Origin: Nocardioides sp. zg-1230
GTDB taxonomy: Bacteria > Actinomycetota > Actinomycetes > Propionibacteriales > Nocardioidaceae
Assembly (NCBI RefSeq): GCF_013155335.1
Contig: NZ_JABJQZ010000005.1
Span: 1 to 64,000, forward strand
DNA: 64,000 bases
Direction: 5' to 3'
In this document: positions 7,481 through 17,165 of the stretch, piece by piece
Layout: each line of letters begins with the position of its first letter
Position numbering within the stretch: position 1 is the stretch's first letter
Made by a program: the position numbers and the translations under genes
The notes under the pieces: generated by a model
The model's database searches: none
Told to the model about the DNA's origin: nothing
The model's input: the letters and a program-made list of their open reading frames with translations, nothing else

Positions 7481-8648
7481 GTTCCGTCCGACCCGACTGG
7501 CGGCCTAGGATCAGCGCCAGCTGGAGCGCGAACGCCTCGCGCGGGCGGGTCGGCGACCAGCCGGTGACGTCGGAGATCTGGCGCAGCCGGTAGCGCACCG
7601 TGTTGGGGTGGACGAAGAGCGCCCGGGCGGTCGCCTCGATGGACGAGCCGTGCTCGAACCACGCGGCCAGCGTCTCGAGCAGCGTGCCGCGAGCGGCCAT
7701 CAACGGGAGGTAGACCTCGTCGACGAGGTGGCGGCGCGCGTGCCCGTCGCCGGCCAGGGCGCGCTCGGGGAGCAGGTCGCGGCTCGCGACCGGGCGCGGG
7801 GCGTCGGGCCAGCCGCTGGCGGCGCGGTGCGCGGACAGCGCGGCCCGCGCCGACGCGCTGGCATGGGCCAGGTCGGCGGTAACGGGGCCGACCACCACGG
7901 GGCCGTCGCCGAAGTGGTCGAGCAACCTCGTCGCGGCCGCCAACGGGTCGGTGACGCCGCCCAGCACCACGACCAGCCGCTCGCCCTGCGAGGCACACAG
8001 CGCGTCCATCCCGCCGGCGCGCGCGGAGCGTCGTACGGACTCGAAGACGTCGAGCTCGGCCCGGTGCGGGGGCGTGGCGCCCAGCACGACGGCCACGTCG
8101 CCGTGCGCGCCCCAGCCCAGCGCGCTGGCCCGCGACAGCACGCTCTCGTCGGCCTCGGCGCGGACGACGGCGTCGACGACGAGGGCCTCGAGCCGCGCGT
8201 CCCACGCACCGCGGGACTCGGCCGCTCGGGCGTAGACAGCGGCAGTCGCGAAGGCCACCTCGCGGGCGTAGAGCAGGACCGCGTCGTGCACCTCGCGGGC
8301 GTCGTCGGGGTCGAGCAGGGCGTCGATGGTGGTCTCGACGACCCGGATGCTCAGCCGCACCAGCTCGACCGTCTGCTGCAGCGAGATGACGCCGGTCAGC
8401 TCGCGCGGCGCGGCGCCGAACACGACGACGTCGAGCGGGTCGTGGGCCGATGCCCCGACCTCGTGGTCGTACCAGTCCACGAACCCGCGGATGCCGGCCT
8501 GGACGATGAGCCCGACCCACGAGCGGTCCTCGGCGCTCAGGTCGTCGAACCAGGGCAGGTCGCTGGACATCCGCCCCGTGGCGGCCGTGCTGAGCGCCCC
8601 CGTGGAGTTGCGCAGGGCCTCGGCTGCGCGGCGGCGGGACGGGGTCAC
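7476..8648 (-). CDS. fasR: FasR-type PucR/CdaR family regulator of fatty acid synthesis
   Basis: This protein of about 390 residues has a long variable N-terminal region and a C-terminal helix-turn-helix of the PucR/CdaR type (GSSIEATARALFVHPNTVRYRLRQI). In Streptomyces the orthologous gene sits directly upstream of fabDHPF and FasR activates that operon; the same arrangement is seen here. GTG at 8648 (VTPSRRRAAEALRN) is the preferred start; an in-frame GTG at 8690 is also possible, and neither has a strong ribosome site. It is transcribed in the same direction as fabD. Orthology rests on context plus the HTH, not on an alignment. Confidence 0.85.
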   Translation of the reverse strand: MTPSRRRAAEALRNSTGALSTAATGRMSSDLPWFDDLSAEDRSWVGLIVQAGIRGFVDWYDHEVGASAHDPLDVVVFGAAPRELTGVISLQQTVELVRLSIRVVETTIDALLDPDDAREVHDAVLLYAREVAFATAAVYARAAESRGAWDARLEALVVDAVVRAEADESVLSRASALGWGAHGDVAVVLGATPPHRAELDVFESVRRSARAGGMDALCASQGERLVVVLGGVTDPLAAATRLLDHFGDGPVVVGPVTADLAHASASARAALSAHRAASGWPDAPRPVASRDLLPERALAGDGHARRHLVDEVYLPLMAARGTLLETLAAWFEHGSSIEATARALFVHPNTVRYRLRQISDVTGWSPTRPREAFALQLALILGRQSGRTEL

Positions 8649-8677
8649 GGCACGACTGTAGTGGGGTGCGTCACGTA

Positions 8678-8690
8678 GTGGGATTCCCAC
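8678..8690. promoter_or_regulatory. Palindrome upstream of fasR
   Basis: GTGGGA-T-TCCCAC is a perfect 13-base dyad 30 bases upstream of the preferred fasR start. It could be an autoregulatory or promoter-proximal site, but its sequence does not match the dyad in front of fabD. Confidence 0.25.
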
Positions 8691-8813
8691 GAAGCGCGCC
8701 GCGCGGGCCGCGCCCGGGCCCCCAGGTCACGATGTGGCATCAGGGGGAGGCGTGCGGGGTACCGGGGCCGACGCTCTGGTTGAATCCCGGACAGTCCCAT
8801 CCCTGGAGGTCGC

Positions 8814-9800
8814 GTGACCCGTAGCAGCAGCCCGCACGTCGAGCACGTGACCGTGCACGGACACCGGCGCGCCTACGTCCGCGCCGGCTCGGGGCCCGTC
8901 GTCCTGCTGCTGCACGGCCTCGGCTGCGACCACACGACCTGGTCCTCGGTCATCGACTCACTCGCGCGGACGCACACGGTCATCGCGCCGGACCTGCTCG
9001 GCCACGGCGTGTCCGACAAGCCGCGTGCCGACTACAGCGTGGGCGGCTACGCCAACGGCATGCGTGACCTGCTGACCGTGCTGGGCATCGACACCGCGAC
9101 GGTGGTCGGGCACAGCTTCGGCGGGGGAGTGGCCATGCAGTTCGCCTACCAGTACCCCGAGCGCACCGAGCGGCTCGTCCTCGTGGCGTCCGGCGGCCTG
9201 GGACCTGAGGTGAACCCGGCCATCCGCGCCATCACGACCCCGGGCTTCCACCAGGTGATGGGCGTGCTGGCGGCTCCGGGACTGCGCCACGCTGCGACCA
9301 CGACCATGCGGGTGCTCGCACGGAGCGGGATCAGCCAGCTGCGCGACCTCGACGAGGTCGCCACCATCTACGACTCGTTCAAGGACCCCCGCGCCCGTGC
9401 GGCGATCCGGCACGTGGTCCGCGCCGTGGTGGACTGGAAGGGCCAGATCGTCACCATGGCCGACCGGGCCTACCTCACCGAGGCCATGCCGATGTGCGTC
9501 GTGTGGGGGGCCGACGACCTCGTCATCCCGGTCAGCCATGCCAGCAACGCCAGCGCGCTCGCCCCGACCGCCCGCGTGGAGATCATCCCCAACGCCGGCC
9601 ACTTCCCGCACCGCGACCACCCCGAGCGGTTCGCCAAGATCGTGCGCGACTTCATCCGCACCACCGAGCCCAGCCACTACGACCGCCACCGCTGGCGCGA
9701 CCTGCTCCACGAGGGGGCGCCGGTACGGCCGGCCGAGGCGCGCGCCGGTGAGCCGCCCGTCGATCCGCTGGGCGACGTACGACACGCAACACCCGCCTGA
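8814..9800 (+). CDS. Alpha/beta hydrolase
   Basis: This 328-residue protein has the alpha/beta hydrolase fold: LLLHGLGCDHTTW oxyanion loop, nucleophile in VVGHSFGGG, acid in VVWGADDLVIP, and catalytic His in IPNAGHFPHRDHPE. The GTG start follows GGAGGTC. It is transcribed divergently from fasR and converges on aceE. The substrate cannot be told from sequence; the closest general pattern is the MhpC/2-hydroxymuconic semialdehyde hydrolase-like group. No signal peptide is seen, so it is probably cytosolic. Confidence 0.85.
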   Translation: MTRSSSPHVEHVTVHGHRRAYVRAGSGPVVLLLHGLGCDHTTWSSVIDSLARTHTVIAPDLLGHGVSDKPRADYSVGGYANGMRDLLTVLGIDTATVVGHSFGGGVAMQFAYQYPERTERLVLVASGGLGPEVNPAIRAITTPGFHQVMGVLAAPGLRHAATTTMRVLARSGISQLRDLDEVATIYDSFKDPRARAAIRHVVRAVVDWKGQIVTMADRAYLTEAMPMCVVWGADDLVIPVSHASNASALAPTARVEIIPNAGHFPHRDHPERFAKIVRDFIRTTEPSHYDRHRWRDLLHEGAPVRPAEARAGEPPVDPLGDVRHATPA

Positions 9801-9823
9801 CCCGGGCCGGGTCAGGCGGGTGT
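9789..9823. terminator. Perfect 17-bp hairpin between hydrolase gene and aceE
   Basis: Positions 9789-9805 pair perfectly with 9807-9823 around a single central base. The hydrolase stop codon is inside the left arm. It should act as a bidirectional terminator for the convergent hydrolase and aceE genes. Confidence 0.8.
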
Positions 9824-9842
9824 CAGCGGGTGGTGACGACCG

Positions 9843-12623
9843 TCAGGCGTCGCCGCCCTCCTGCTTGATGTCCTTGGTGGCGGTCGGGTCGTCGATCCGG
9901 TAACGCTCCGCGGCCTCCACGGCCTTCTCGATCGGGAGCTCGCCGGCGTCGGCGAGCGCCTGCAGGGCCTGGACCACGACGCTCTGCGCGTCGATGTGGA
10001 AGAACCGGCGGGCCGCGGGGCGGGTGTCGGCGAAACCGAAGCCGTCGGCACCGAGCACGCGGTAGTCGGCCGGGACCCAGCGGGCGATCTGCAGCGGTAC
10101 CGCCCGCATGTAGTCGGACACCGCGACGACCGGACCCTGGACGCCGGCGAGCTTGTCGCTGACGTAGGCCGTGCGGCGCTCCTCACCCGGGTTGAGCAGG
10201 TTCCACTGCTCGACGGCGGCGCCGTCGCGGGCGAGCTCGTTCCACGAGGTGACCGACCACAGGTCGGACTGGACGCCCCACTCCTCGGCCAGGAGGCGGG
10301 CGGCCTCCTCGACCCAGGGGAAGCCCACGCCGGACGCCATCAGCTGGACCCGCGGGCCCTCGCCGTCGGCGGTGGCGACCTTGTGGATGCCCCGGAGGAT
10401 CCCGTCGACGTCGACGTCGGCGGGCTCCGCCGGCATGGAGACCGGCTCGTTGTAGACGGTGAGGTAGTAGATGACGTCCTCGCCGCTGCCGTCGGGCCCG
10501 CCGGAGCCGTACATCCGCTCGAGGCCGTTCTGCATGATGTGGCTGATCTCGTAGGCGAACGCCGGGTCGTAGTGGACGATCGCCGGGTTGGTCGCCGCCA
10601 GCAGCGGCGAGTGCCCGTCGGCGTGCTGGAGGCCCTCACCGGTCAGCGTCGTGCGACCGGCCGTGGCGCCGATCAGGAAGCCGCGGGCCAGCTGGTCGGC
10701 CATCGCCCAGATCGAGTCGCCCGTGCGCTGGAAGCCGAACATCGAGTAGAAGATGTAGAACGGGATCATGTGCTCGCCGTGCGTGGTGTACGCCGACCCG
10801 GCGGCCGTGGCCGACGCCATCGCGCCCGCCTCGGAGATGCCCTCGTGGAGCATCTGGCCCTGCGCGGACTCCTTGTAGGACAGCAGCATCTTGCGGTCGA
10901 CCGACTCGTACTGCTGGCCGCCCGGGTTGTAGACCTTGGCGCTCGGGAACATCGAGTCCATGCCGAACGTGCGGTACTCGTCGGGGGCGATCGGGACGAG
11001 GCGGTCGCCGATCTCGGGGTCCTTCATCCAGTCGCGCAGCAACCGGACGACGGCCATCGTGGTGGCGAACTTGTTCTTGCCCGACCCCTGCTTGAGCTCG
11101 GCGTAGACCTCGTCGCCGGGCAGCTTGAGCGCGGTGGCGCGGTTGACACGGCGCGGGATGGAGCCGCCGAGAGCCGTGCGGCGCTCGAGCATGTACTCGA
11201 TCTCCGGGGCGTCGGCACCGGGGTGGAAGAACGGCGCACCGCCGGTCTTCTCGTAGGACTCCTCGAGGTCGCGGTCGCTGATCGGGAGGTAGAGCCGGTC
11301 GCGGAACTTCTTCAGGTCCGGGAGGGTCAGCTTCTTCATCTGGTGGGTGGCGTTCTTGCCCTCCAGGGCGTCGATCGTCCAGCCCTTGATGGTGTGGGCG
11401 AGGATCACCGTCGGCTGGCCGGTGTGCTTGGTCGCGGCGTCGAACGCGGCGTAGACCTTGCGGTAGTCGTGACCGCCGCGCGGCAGCTTCTCGATCTGGG
11501 TGTCGGACATGTGCTCGACCATCTTGCGCAGGCGCGGGTCGCCACCGAAGAAGTGCTCGCGGACGTAGGCGCCGTCCTCGGTCGAGTAGGTCTGGAACTG
11601 TCCGTCGGGCGTGGTGTTCATCCGGTTGACCAGCACGCCGTCGACGTCCTTGGCGAGCAGGGCGTCCCACTCGCGGCCCCACACGACCTTGATGACGTTC
11701 CAGCCAGCGCCGCGGAAGTTGGCCTCGAGCTCCTGGATGATCTTGCCGTTGCCGGTGACCGGGCCGTCGAGCTGCTGCAGGTTGCAGTTGATGACCCAGG
11801 TGAGGTTGTCGAGCTCCTCGCGTGCCGCGACGCGGATGGCGCCCAGCGACTCGGGCTCGGCCATCTCGCCGTCGCCCATGAAGGCCCACACCCGCTGCTG
11901 CGAGGTGTCCGTGAGCTTGCGGTTGTGCATGTAGCGGTTGAAGCGGGCCTGGTAGATCGAGTTGATGGCCGTGAGGCCCATCGACACGGTCGGGAACTCC
12001 CAGAAGTCGGGCATCAGGCGCGGGTGCGGGTACGACGGGAGCCCGGCGCCCTTGCCGTGCTGGACCTCCTGGCGGAAGCGGTAGAGCTGCTCCTCGCTGA
12101 GGCGGCCCTCGAGGAACGCGCGGGCGTAGACGCCCGGGGAGCCGTGGCCCTGGATGTAGATCTGGTCGCCGCCGCCCTCGTGGTCCTTGCCGCGGAAGAA
12201 GTGGTTGAAGCCGACCTCGTAGAGGCTCGCCGAGGACTGGTAGGTGGCGATGTGTCCGCCGACCTCGAGGCCCTTGCGGTTGGCCGACGACACCATCACC
12301 GCGGCGTTCCAGCGGATGAACGCGCGGATGCGGCGCTCGACCTCCTCGTCGCCGGGGAACCACGGCTCGCGCTCGGGCGGGATGGTGTTGATGTAGTCGG
12401 TCGAGCGCAGGGCCGGCACGCCGACCTGCTTCTCGCGGGCGCGCTCGAGCAGGCGCAGCATCACGTAGCGGGCGCGGTCGCGACCGCGGTCGTCGAGCAT
12501 CGCGTCGAACGAGGCGAGCCACTCCTGGGTCTCGTCCGGGTCGATGTCGGGCAGCTGGGTGGGGAGGCCCTCGTGGATCACCGATGCGACGGGGCTCTTG
12601 GTGGACTTGTCGGCGTCACTCAC
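9843..12623 (-). CDS. aceE: Pyruvate dehydrogenase E1 component, homodimeric type
   Basis: AceE decarboxylates pyruvate with thiamine diphosphate and passes the acetyl group to E2, making acetyl-CoA. The 926-residue length fits the single-chain E1 used by actinobacteria. The TPP-binding motif runs from GDGEMAEPE to [12 protein letters not shown]. Other landmarks are [24 protein letters not shown] and [10 protein letters not shown]. The start ATG gives [14 protein letters not shown]. It is a single-gene unit with a palindrome in its upstream region and a strong terminator after it. The E2 and E3 subunits are not in the window. Confidence 0.96.
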   Translation of the reverse strand: MSDADKSTKSPVASVIHEGLPTQLPDIDPDETQEWLASFDAMLDDRGRDRARYVMLRLLERAREKQVGVPALRSTDYINTIPPEREPWFPGDEEVERRIRAFIRWNAAVMVSSANRKGLEVGGHIATYQSSASLYEVGFNHFFRGKDHEGGGDQIYIQGHGSPGVYARAFLEGRLSEEQLYRFRQEVQHGKGAGLPSYPHPRLMPDFWEFPTVSMGLTAINSIYQARFNRYMHNRKLTDTSQQRVWAFMGDGEMAEPESLGAIRVAAREELDNLTWVINCNLQQLDGPVTGNGKIIQELEANFRGAGWNVIKVVWGREWDALLAKDVDGVLVNRMNTTPDGQFQTYSTEDGAYVREHFFGGDPRLRKMVEHMSDTQIEKLPRGGHDYRKVYAAFDAATKHTGQPTVILAHTIKGWTIDALEGKNATHQMKKLTLPDLKKFRDRLYLPISDRDLEESYEKTGGAPFFHPGADAPEIEYMLERRTALGGSIPRRVNRATALKLPGDEVYAELKQGSGKNKFATTMAVVRLLRDWMKDPEIGDRLVPIAPDEYRTFGMDSMFPSAKVYNPGGQQYESVDRKMLLSYKESAQGQMLHEGISEAGAMASATAAGSAYTTHGEHMIPFYIFYSMFGFQRTGDSIWAMADQLARGFLIGATAGRTTLTGEGLQHADGHSPLLAATNPAIVHYDPAFAYEISHIMQNGLERMYGSGGPDGSGEDVIYYLTVYNEPVSMPAEPADVDVDGILRGIHKVATADGEGPRVQLMASGVGFPWVEEAARLLAEEWGVQSDLWSVTSWNELARDGAAVEQWNLLNPGEERRTAYVSDKLAGVQGPVVAVSDYMRAVPLQIARWVPADYRVLGADGFGFADTRPAARRFFHIDAQSVVVQALQALADAGELPIEKAVEAAERYRIDDPTATKDIKQEGGDA

Positions 12624-12659
12624 CCACTCATCGTGTCACGCTCCTCCGCGCCACGAAAT

Positions 12660-12673
12660 CTACCCGCGGGTAG
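12660..12673. promoter_or_regulatory. Palindrome in the aceE/DUF3052 divergent promoter region
   Basis: CTACCCGCGGGTAG is a perfect 14-base palindrome 37 bases upstream of the aceE start. Its position suits an operator for aceE. The regulator is unknown. Confidence 0.4.
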
Positions 12674-12832
12674 TCCCACGAGGCGTACGGCGCAGGGGCT
12701 GCCGCAGCCCCCGACTGGTGCGGGGACGGGCACGGGGCGTGGACCGGGGTTGCGGCTCCTGCCGTGTTCCTGTGGACTGTGCGCACCAACGCCCGACCAC
12801 CGGTCGGGCACCCCGGACACAGGAGGCACTGC

Positions 12833-13261
12833 GTGAGCTCGACGGTGGGCGATTCTGCCCCGGTGACAGGAACGGGGGATCGGCTCGGGCTCAGGCCCGG
12901 GATGGTCGTCCAGGAGCTCGGGTGGGACAACGACACCGATGACGAGCTGCGCATCGCCGTCGAGGACTGCATCGACGCAGACATGGTCGACGGCGACTAC
13001 GGCAACGTCGTCGACGCGGTCCTGCTGTGGTGGCGCGCCGACGACGGCGACCTCGTCGACGGCCTCGTCGACGCCTTGACCGACCTCGTCGGCGGCGGGT
13101 CGATCTGGCTCCTGACGCCGAAGGTCGGCCGACCGGGCACCGTCGACCCCTCCGACGTCACCGAGGCGGCACCCATCGCGGGGCTGTCGCAGACCACGAC
13201 GGCCGCCGTCAGCAAGGACTGGCAGGCCATCCGGCTGGTCGCTCCGAAGACCCCCGCGTGA
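12833..13261 (+). CDS. DUF3052 family protein
   Basis: This 142-residue acidic protein matches the actinobacterial DUF3052 family (LGLRPGMVVQELGWDNDTDDELR, VLLWWRADDGDLVDGL, LLTPKVGRPG, SKDWQAIRLV). The GTG at 12833 is fixed by AGGAGG at 12821-12826. Its stop overlaps the GTG of the acyl-CoA ligase gene by four bases (GTGA). The fold is reminiscent of a methyltransferase-like Rossmann domain without a clear SAM site, and its function is unknown. It diverges from aceE. Confidence 0.85.
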   Translation: MSSTVGDSAPVTGTGDRLGLRPGMVVQELGWDNDTDDELRIAVEDCIDADMVDGDYGNVVDAVLLWWRADDGDLVDGLVDALTDLVGGGSIWLLTPKVGRPGTVDPSDVTEAAPIAGLSQTTTAAVSKDWQAIRLVAPKTPA

Positions 13262-14928
13262 CCGTTCGCGACCTCCCGTCCACCCTCGCGGCCCGGGCGT
13301 CCGGGGTCGCCACCACCGCCCGCGTGCTCGGCCGCGCCGGCGTGATCCGGCCCTACGGCCCGAGGACCCTGCTCGACATCGGACGCGTGGTCCTGCGCTG
13401 GGGCACCGGCCCGGCAGGGGGCTTCGCCACCCTCGCGGCCCGCGACCCGCACCAGGTGGGAGTGGTCGACGAGCTCGGCGAGCTGACCTGGGGCGAGCTG
13501 CAGCGCCGTACGAACTCCCTGGCGCGTGCGCTCGCCGAGCGCGGGGTCCGCGAGGGCGACTCCGTCGCGGTGATGTGCCGCAACCACCGCGGCTTCGTCG
13601 ACGCGAGCATCGCGGTCGCCAAGCTGGGCGCCGACATCCTCTACCTCAACACCGCCTTCGCCGGACCGCAGCTGGTCGACGTGCTCGAGCGCGAGGCGCC
13701 GAGCATGGTGATCCACGACGAGGAGTTCACCGGCCTCCTGGCCGGCGCCGACCTCGAGCGTCGGGTGCTGGCCTGGACCGAGGGGGACCCGGGGACCGAC
13801 GAGACCCTCGAGCGGCTGGTGACGGCGTACGACGAGGGCGACCTGCACCCGCCCACACGCCACGCCCGCATCGTGATCCTGACCTCCGGCACCACCGGCA
13901 CGCCCAAGGGCGCGCCGCGCAAGGAGGCCGGCATCGACGCCGCCGTCTCGCTGCTGTCGAGGATGCCGCTGCGCGCGGGTTGGCGCACGCACATCGCCGC
14001 CCCGCTGTTCCACACCTGGGGGTTCGCCCACCTGGCGCTCGCGATGCTGCTGGGCTCGACGGTGGTGCTGCGTCGTACGTTCGACCCGGTGGAGGCGCTG
14101 CGCACCACGCAGGCCGAGCGCTGCCAGTCGATGGTCGTCATCCCGGTGATGCTCCAGCGCATCCTGGCGCTCGACCCCGAGCAGCTCGAGGGGGTCGACC
14201 TCTCCCGCGTCGAGGTGGTCGCGTCGTCCGGCTCGGCGCTGCCCGCCACGCTCGCGCAGGCGTGGATGGACCGCTTCGGCGACAACCTCTACAACATCTA
14301 CGGCTCCACCGAGGTCGCCTACGCCTCGATCGCGACGCCGGAGGACCTGCGAGCCGACCCCACGTCGGCGGGCAAGCCGCCCTGGGGGACGGTCGTCAGG
14401 ATCCTCGATGAGCAGGGGAGCGAGCTGCCGCAGGGCGAGACGGGTCGGATCTTCGTCGGCAACGGGCTGCTCTTCGAGGGCTACACCCACGGCGGGTCCA
14501 AGGAGGTCGTCGAGGGGCTGATGTCCTCGGGCGACGTGGGCTGGTTCGACGAGGCCGGGCGGCTGCACGTGGCGGGCCGCGACGACGACATGATCGTCTC
14601 CGGCGGTGAGAACGTCTTCCCGCAGGAGGTCGAGGACTGCCTCATCCACCACGAGTCCGTGAGGGAGGTCGCTGCGGTCGGTGTCGCCGACGAGGACTAT
14701 GGTCAGCGTCTGCGCGCCTTCGTGGTGCGCACCGGCGAGGTGTCGGAGGACGACCTGCGCGAGCACGTGAAGGCCAACCTGGCGAGGTTCAAGGTGCCCC
14801 GCGAGATCGTGTTCGTCGACGAGCTGCCGCGCAACGCCACCGGCAAGGTCCTCAAGCGGGAGCTCGCCGGGTGGGGCCGGGGGGACGACCAGGCGAACGA
14901 CCAGAAGGACGGCGAGGGACCAGCGTGA
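13258..14928 (+). CDS. Fatty acyl-CoA/acyl-AMP ligase (FadD-like)
   Basis: This 556-residue ANL-superfamily enzyme activates a carboxylic acid with ATP and CoA. Motifs in order: P-loop [17 protein letters not shown], the YGSTE adenine motif, [13 protein letters not shown], the [14 protein letters not shown] hinge and the terminal [11 protein letters not shown] with catalytic Lys. A hydrophobic N-terminal stretch precedes the ligase core. GTG at 13258 overlaps the DUF3052 stop, and its own stop overlaps the ahpE start, so all three genes should be co-translated. The exact acid substrate is not evident; a medium- or long-chain fatty acid is likely. Confidence 0.88.
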   Translation: MTVRDLPSTLAARASGVATTARVLGRAGVIRPYGPRTLLDIGRVVLRWGTGPAGGFATLAARDPHQVGVVDELGELTWGELQRRTNSLARALAERGVREGDSVAVMCRNHRGFVDASIAVAKLGADILYLNTAFAGPQLVDVLEREAPSMVIHDEEFTGLLAGADLERRVLAWTEGDPGTDETLERLVTAYDEGDLHPPTRHARIVILTSGTTGTPKGAPRKEAGIDAAVSLLSRMPLRAGWRTHIAAPLFHTWGFAHLALAMLLGSTVVLRRTFDPVEALRTTQAERCQSMVVIPVMLQRILALDPEQLEGVDLSRVEVVASSGSALPATLAQAWMDRFGDNLYNIYGSTEVAYASIATPEDLRADPTSAGKPPWGTVVRILDEQGSELPQGETGRIFVGNGLLFEGYTHGGSKEVVEGLMSSGDVGWFDEAGRLHVAGRDDDMIVSGGENVFPQEVEDCLIHHESVREVAAVGVADEDYGQRLRAFVVRTGEVSEDDLREHVKANLARFKVPREIVFVDELPRNATGKVLKRELAGWGRGDDQANDQKDGEGPA

Positions 14929-15410
14929 CGGGCAAGGGACTGCGCATCGGCGACGAGGCACCCGACTTCACGCTCCGTGACCAGTTCGGCCAGGACGTCC
15001 GCCTCAGCGACTTCCGCGGGCGCAAGGCTGTCGTGCTGATGTTCTTCCCGTTCGCCTTCACCGGGGTGTGCACCGGGGAGCTGTCGGGCGTGCGTGACCG
15101 GCTCGACGAGTTCCTCACCTTCGACACCGAGGTGCTCGCGGTGTCCTGCGACTCCGTCTACGCCCTGCGCACCTTCGCCGATGCCGAGGGCCTCAACTTC
15201 CCGCTGCTCTCGGACTGGTGGCCGCACGGAGCCGTCGCTCGGAGCTACGAGGTGTTCGACGAGGTCAAGGGCGCCCCGCGCCGGTCGTCCTACGTCGTCG
15301 ACCGTGAGGGCCGCCTGCGCTGGTCGGTGCACAACGCCGGTCCCGACGGTCGCGACCTCGAGGAGCACCTGCGCGAGCTCCACGCCGCGCTCGAGCCGCA
15401 CCTGGTGTAG
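14925..15410 (+). CDS. ahpE: Peroxiredoxin, AhpE type
   Basis: This 161-residue thiol peroxidase reduces hydroperoxides. The peroxidatic Cys is in [14 protein letters not shown], and [18 protein letters not shown] is diagnostic for the AhpE group known from Mycobacterium. A second cysteine (VLAVSCDS) is present, but no classical resolving Cys is obvious, fitting a 1-Cys or mycothiol/mycoredoxin-dependent mechanism. GTG at 14925 lies within the preceding gene's stop (GTGA). Confidence 0.9.
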   Translation: MTGKGLRIGDEAPDFTLRDQFGQDVRLSDFRGRKAVVLMFFPFAFTGVCTGELSGVRDRLDEFLTFDTEVLAVSCDSVYALRTFADAEGLNFPLLSDWWPHGAVARSYEVFDEVKGAPRRSSYVVDREGRLRWSVHNAGPDGRDLEEHLRELHAALEPHLV

Positions 15411-15496
15411 GTGTCACGGTGGCAGTGGTCTAGACCGATCCGGGCCAAATCTGCGATTCCTCGTACGCCCTTGGGGAGGGGTGTAATCTTCTAGTT

Positions 15497-15534
15497 GTTG
15501 AACCGCTGGTGACCCGAGACGCCAGCGGTTCAAC
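15497..15534 (+). terminator. 13-bp hairpin upstream of tRNA-Val
   Basis: GTTGAACCGCTGG (15497-15509) pairs perfectly with 15522-15534 around a 12-base loop, followed by TCATTT. A second 7-bp stem (15541-15547 with 15558-15564) comes right after. It most likely terminates the ahpE operon. A small independent RNA is also possible. Confidence 0.55.
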
Positions 15535-15589
15535 TCATTTCCGGGCCCTGTCGTCGAGGCCCGGCGGGTCCCGTAGGGTGTGCCCCTGC

Positions 15590-15661
15590 GCGTCGGTAGC
15601 TCAGCGGTAGAGCACTCGGTTTACACCCGAGCGGTCGGCGGTTCGAAACCGTCCCGACGCA
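15590..15661 (+). tRNA. tRNA-Val (anticodon UAC)
   Basis: The 72-base cloverleaf is complete: acceptor GCGTCGG/CCGACGC, D-arm GCTCAGCGGTAGAGC, anticodon stem CTCGG/CCGAG with loop TTTACAC (anticodon TAC at 15622-15624), and a T-arm containing GGTTCGAAACC. The discriminator is A and the CCA tail is not encoded. Confidence 0.97.
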
Positions 15662-15718
15662 CCCCGCACCGTCTCCTGCACGGTCTCCTGCATCGGTCCC
15701 GGCCGCTGCATGAGAGGC

Positions 15719-15747
15719 CTCTCATCCGGGCCTCACGGTCCGCTCAC
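15719..15747 (+). promoter_or_regulatory. 11-bp-phased CTCAY direct repeats, candidate response-regulator operator
   Basis: CTCAT at 15721 and CTCAC at 15732 and 15743 recur exactly every 11 bases. The 19-mer CTCTCATCCGGGCCTCACG (15719-15737) occurs again with one change in front of the other Asp-rich gene (minus strand, 19764-19782), in the same orientation relative to its gene. Direct repeats with this phase are typical OmpR/PhoB-family sites, and such a regulator is encoded at 17166-17837. It lies 60-90 bases before the start codon. Confidence 0.6.
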
Positions 15748-15807
15748 GCCGCGCCAGCAGTCTTCTCGTACACCGGGCCGCACGGGCCCCCGACGAGAGG
15801 AACCACG

Positions 15808-16212
15808 ATGAGGAAGATCCTTCCCACCACGCTGCTGGGTGTCGCCGGCCTGACCGCGTTCGGCCTGATCGGCATGTCGTCGCCGGTCGTCTCCTCCACC
15901 CCCGACGAAGCCGCCAAGCGTGACGACGACGCGCCGTCGCTCGTCCTGGTCGCCGACGACGACGATGACGACACCAACGACGACGACACCGGTGACGACG
16001 ATGACGACACGCGCACCAACAGCCCGTCGTACACCGACCAGAGCCGCGACACCAACGACAACACCAACAGCCGCGTCACCGACGTGAGCCGCGACCGCGA
16101 CATCAGCCGCGGCGACAAGACGCGCGACTGGACCCGCGACGGCGGCGACAAGACGCGCGACAAGACGGCCAACAACACCAACGACCGCAGCCGCAACGAC
16201 ACCCGCCGCTGA
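15808..16212 (+). CDS. Asp-rich secreted hydrophilic protein
   Basis: This 134-residue protein has a signal peptide (MRKILPTTLLGVAGLTAFGL, cleavage probably near residue 30). The mature part is of low complexity: Asp runs around residues 48-70, then Asn/Thr/Ser/Arg-rich sequence with DKTRD repeats. No globular domain is visible. The ATG follows a GAGAGGA site. The Asp runs suggest divalent-cation binding at the cell surface. It is the first gene before a kinase gene 32 bases downstream, and it shares an upstream element with the other Asp-rich gene at 19278-19730. Confidence 0.8.
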   Translation: MRKILPTTLLGVAGLTAFGLIGMSSPVVSSTPDEAAKRDDDAPSLVLVADDDDDDTNDDDTGDDDDDTRTNSPSYTDQSRDTNDNTNSRVTDVSRDRDISRGDKTRDWTRDGGDKTRDKTANNTNDRSRNDTRR

Positions 16213-16244
16213 CCGCGGACGGCTGAGAGGTGAGGGAGGCGACG

Positions 16245-17144
16245 ATGGGCAGGAACGACGACGGCTGGCACCTCGCCGAAGGTGAGCTCCTGGCCCCGGG
16301 GCTGAGCGCCCTGCGCCGGCTCGGCGGCGGCGCCGCCTACGAGGCCTGGCTGTGCTTCGACGAGGTGACCTGGTCACCCGTGGTCGTCAAGGCGCTGCGT
16401 CCCTCCCAGGTCGAGGACGAGTCCTCCCGGCGCGGCCTGCGCCGGGAGGTCCTCGCCCTCGCCACCGTCAACCACCCGGTCGTCGTCCGCGGCCTGCGCG
16501 ACGGGCAGGACGGCGACCGCCCGCACGTCGTGCTCGAGCACATCGACGGGCCCCGGCTCTCCAGCCTGATCCGCCGCTACGGGCGGCTGCAGGAGCAGCA
16601 GTACCTCCCGCTCGCCATCGACGTCGCCGCGGCTCTGCACTACTTCCGCCACATCGGGTGGACCCATCTCGACATCAAGCCGAGCAACGTCATCATGGGC
16701 GCCCCCGCGCGGCTCATCGACCTGTCGGTCGCCCGGCCGGAGGAGGACGCCCGTCGCCTCCGGCACCCGATCGGCACCGACGCCTACATGTCGCCCGAGC
16801 AGTGCGACCCCGGCGCCTCGCGGGAGCACAGCGGACCGGTGCCGTCGTACGCCTCCGACGTGTGGGGCCTGGGGGCGACGCTCTTCCACGCGGTCGCCGG
16901 CCGGCGGCCCTTCGAGCACGGCGACCCGGACGCGGACGACGTACGCCGGAGGTACCCGCAGCTCGTCGACGCTCCCGCGGCGCTGCCCGACGACGTGCCC
17001 CCGGTGGTCGCCGACGTGATCGCGGCGTGCCTGCGCGTCGACCCCGCCGACCGTCCGTTGCCGCACGAGGTGGCCGAGGCGCTCGAGCCGGTGCTCGCCG
17101 GCCTGCCGCGCGGCTCGCTGGCCGCCTTCAACCCGAGGGGCTAG
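16245..17144 (+). CDS. Cytosolic Ser/Thr protein kinase
   Basis: This 299-residue kinase has only a kinase domain and no transmembrane or PASTA region. Visible landmarks are the Gly-rich loop RLGGGAAYEA, Lys49 in VVVKAL, the catalytic loop HLDIKPSNV (Asp143, Lys145, Asn148), DLS (Asp159) instead of DFG, and SPE in place of APE. The key Lys/Asp/Asn/Asp residues are kept, so it may be active. ATG at 16245 is favoured by GGGAGG at 16234-16239; GTG at 16230 is an alternative. It follows the secreted Asp-rich gene and converges on the response regulator gene. Confidence 0.88.
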   Translation: MGRNDDGWHLAEGELLAPGLSALRRLGGGAAYEAWLCFDEVTWSPVVVKALRPSQVEDESSRRGLRREVLALATVNHPVVVRGLRDGQDGDRPHVVLEHIDGPRLSSLIRRYGRLQEQQYLPLAIDVAAALHYFRHIGWTHLDIKPSNVIMGAPARLIDLSVARPEEDARRLRHPIGTDAYMSPEQCDPGASREHSGPVPSYASDVWGLGATLFHAVAGRRPFEHGDPDADDVRRRYPQLVDAPAALPDDVPPVVADVIAACLRVDPADRPLPHEVAEALEPVLAGLPRGSLAAFNPRG

Positions 17145-17165
17145 CAGGATCAGGGGCTAGCCGGA

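Noticed and set aside
15471..15489. A promoter (TTGGGG with TAATCT) in front of the tRNA-Val gene
   Set aside because: The two hexamers are only 7 bases apart, too close for a sigma70-type promoter.
15497..15564. A 6C-type regulatory RNA in the hairpins before the tRNA
   Set aside because: The loops do not have the runs of at least six C residues that define that motif; terminator hairpins explain it better.
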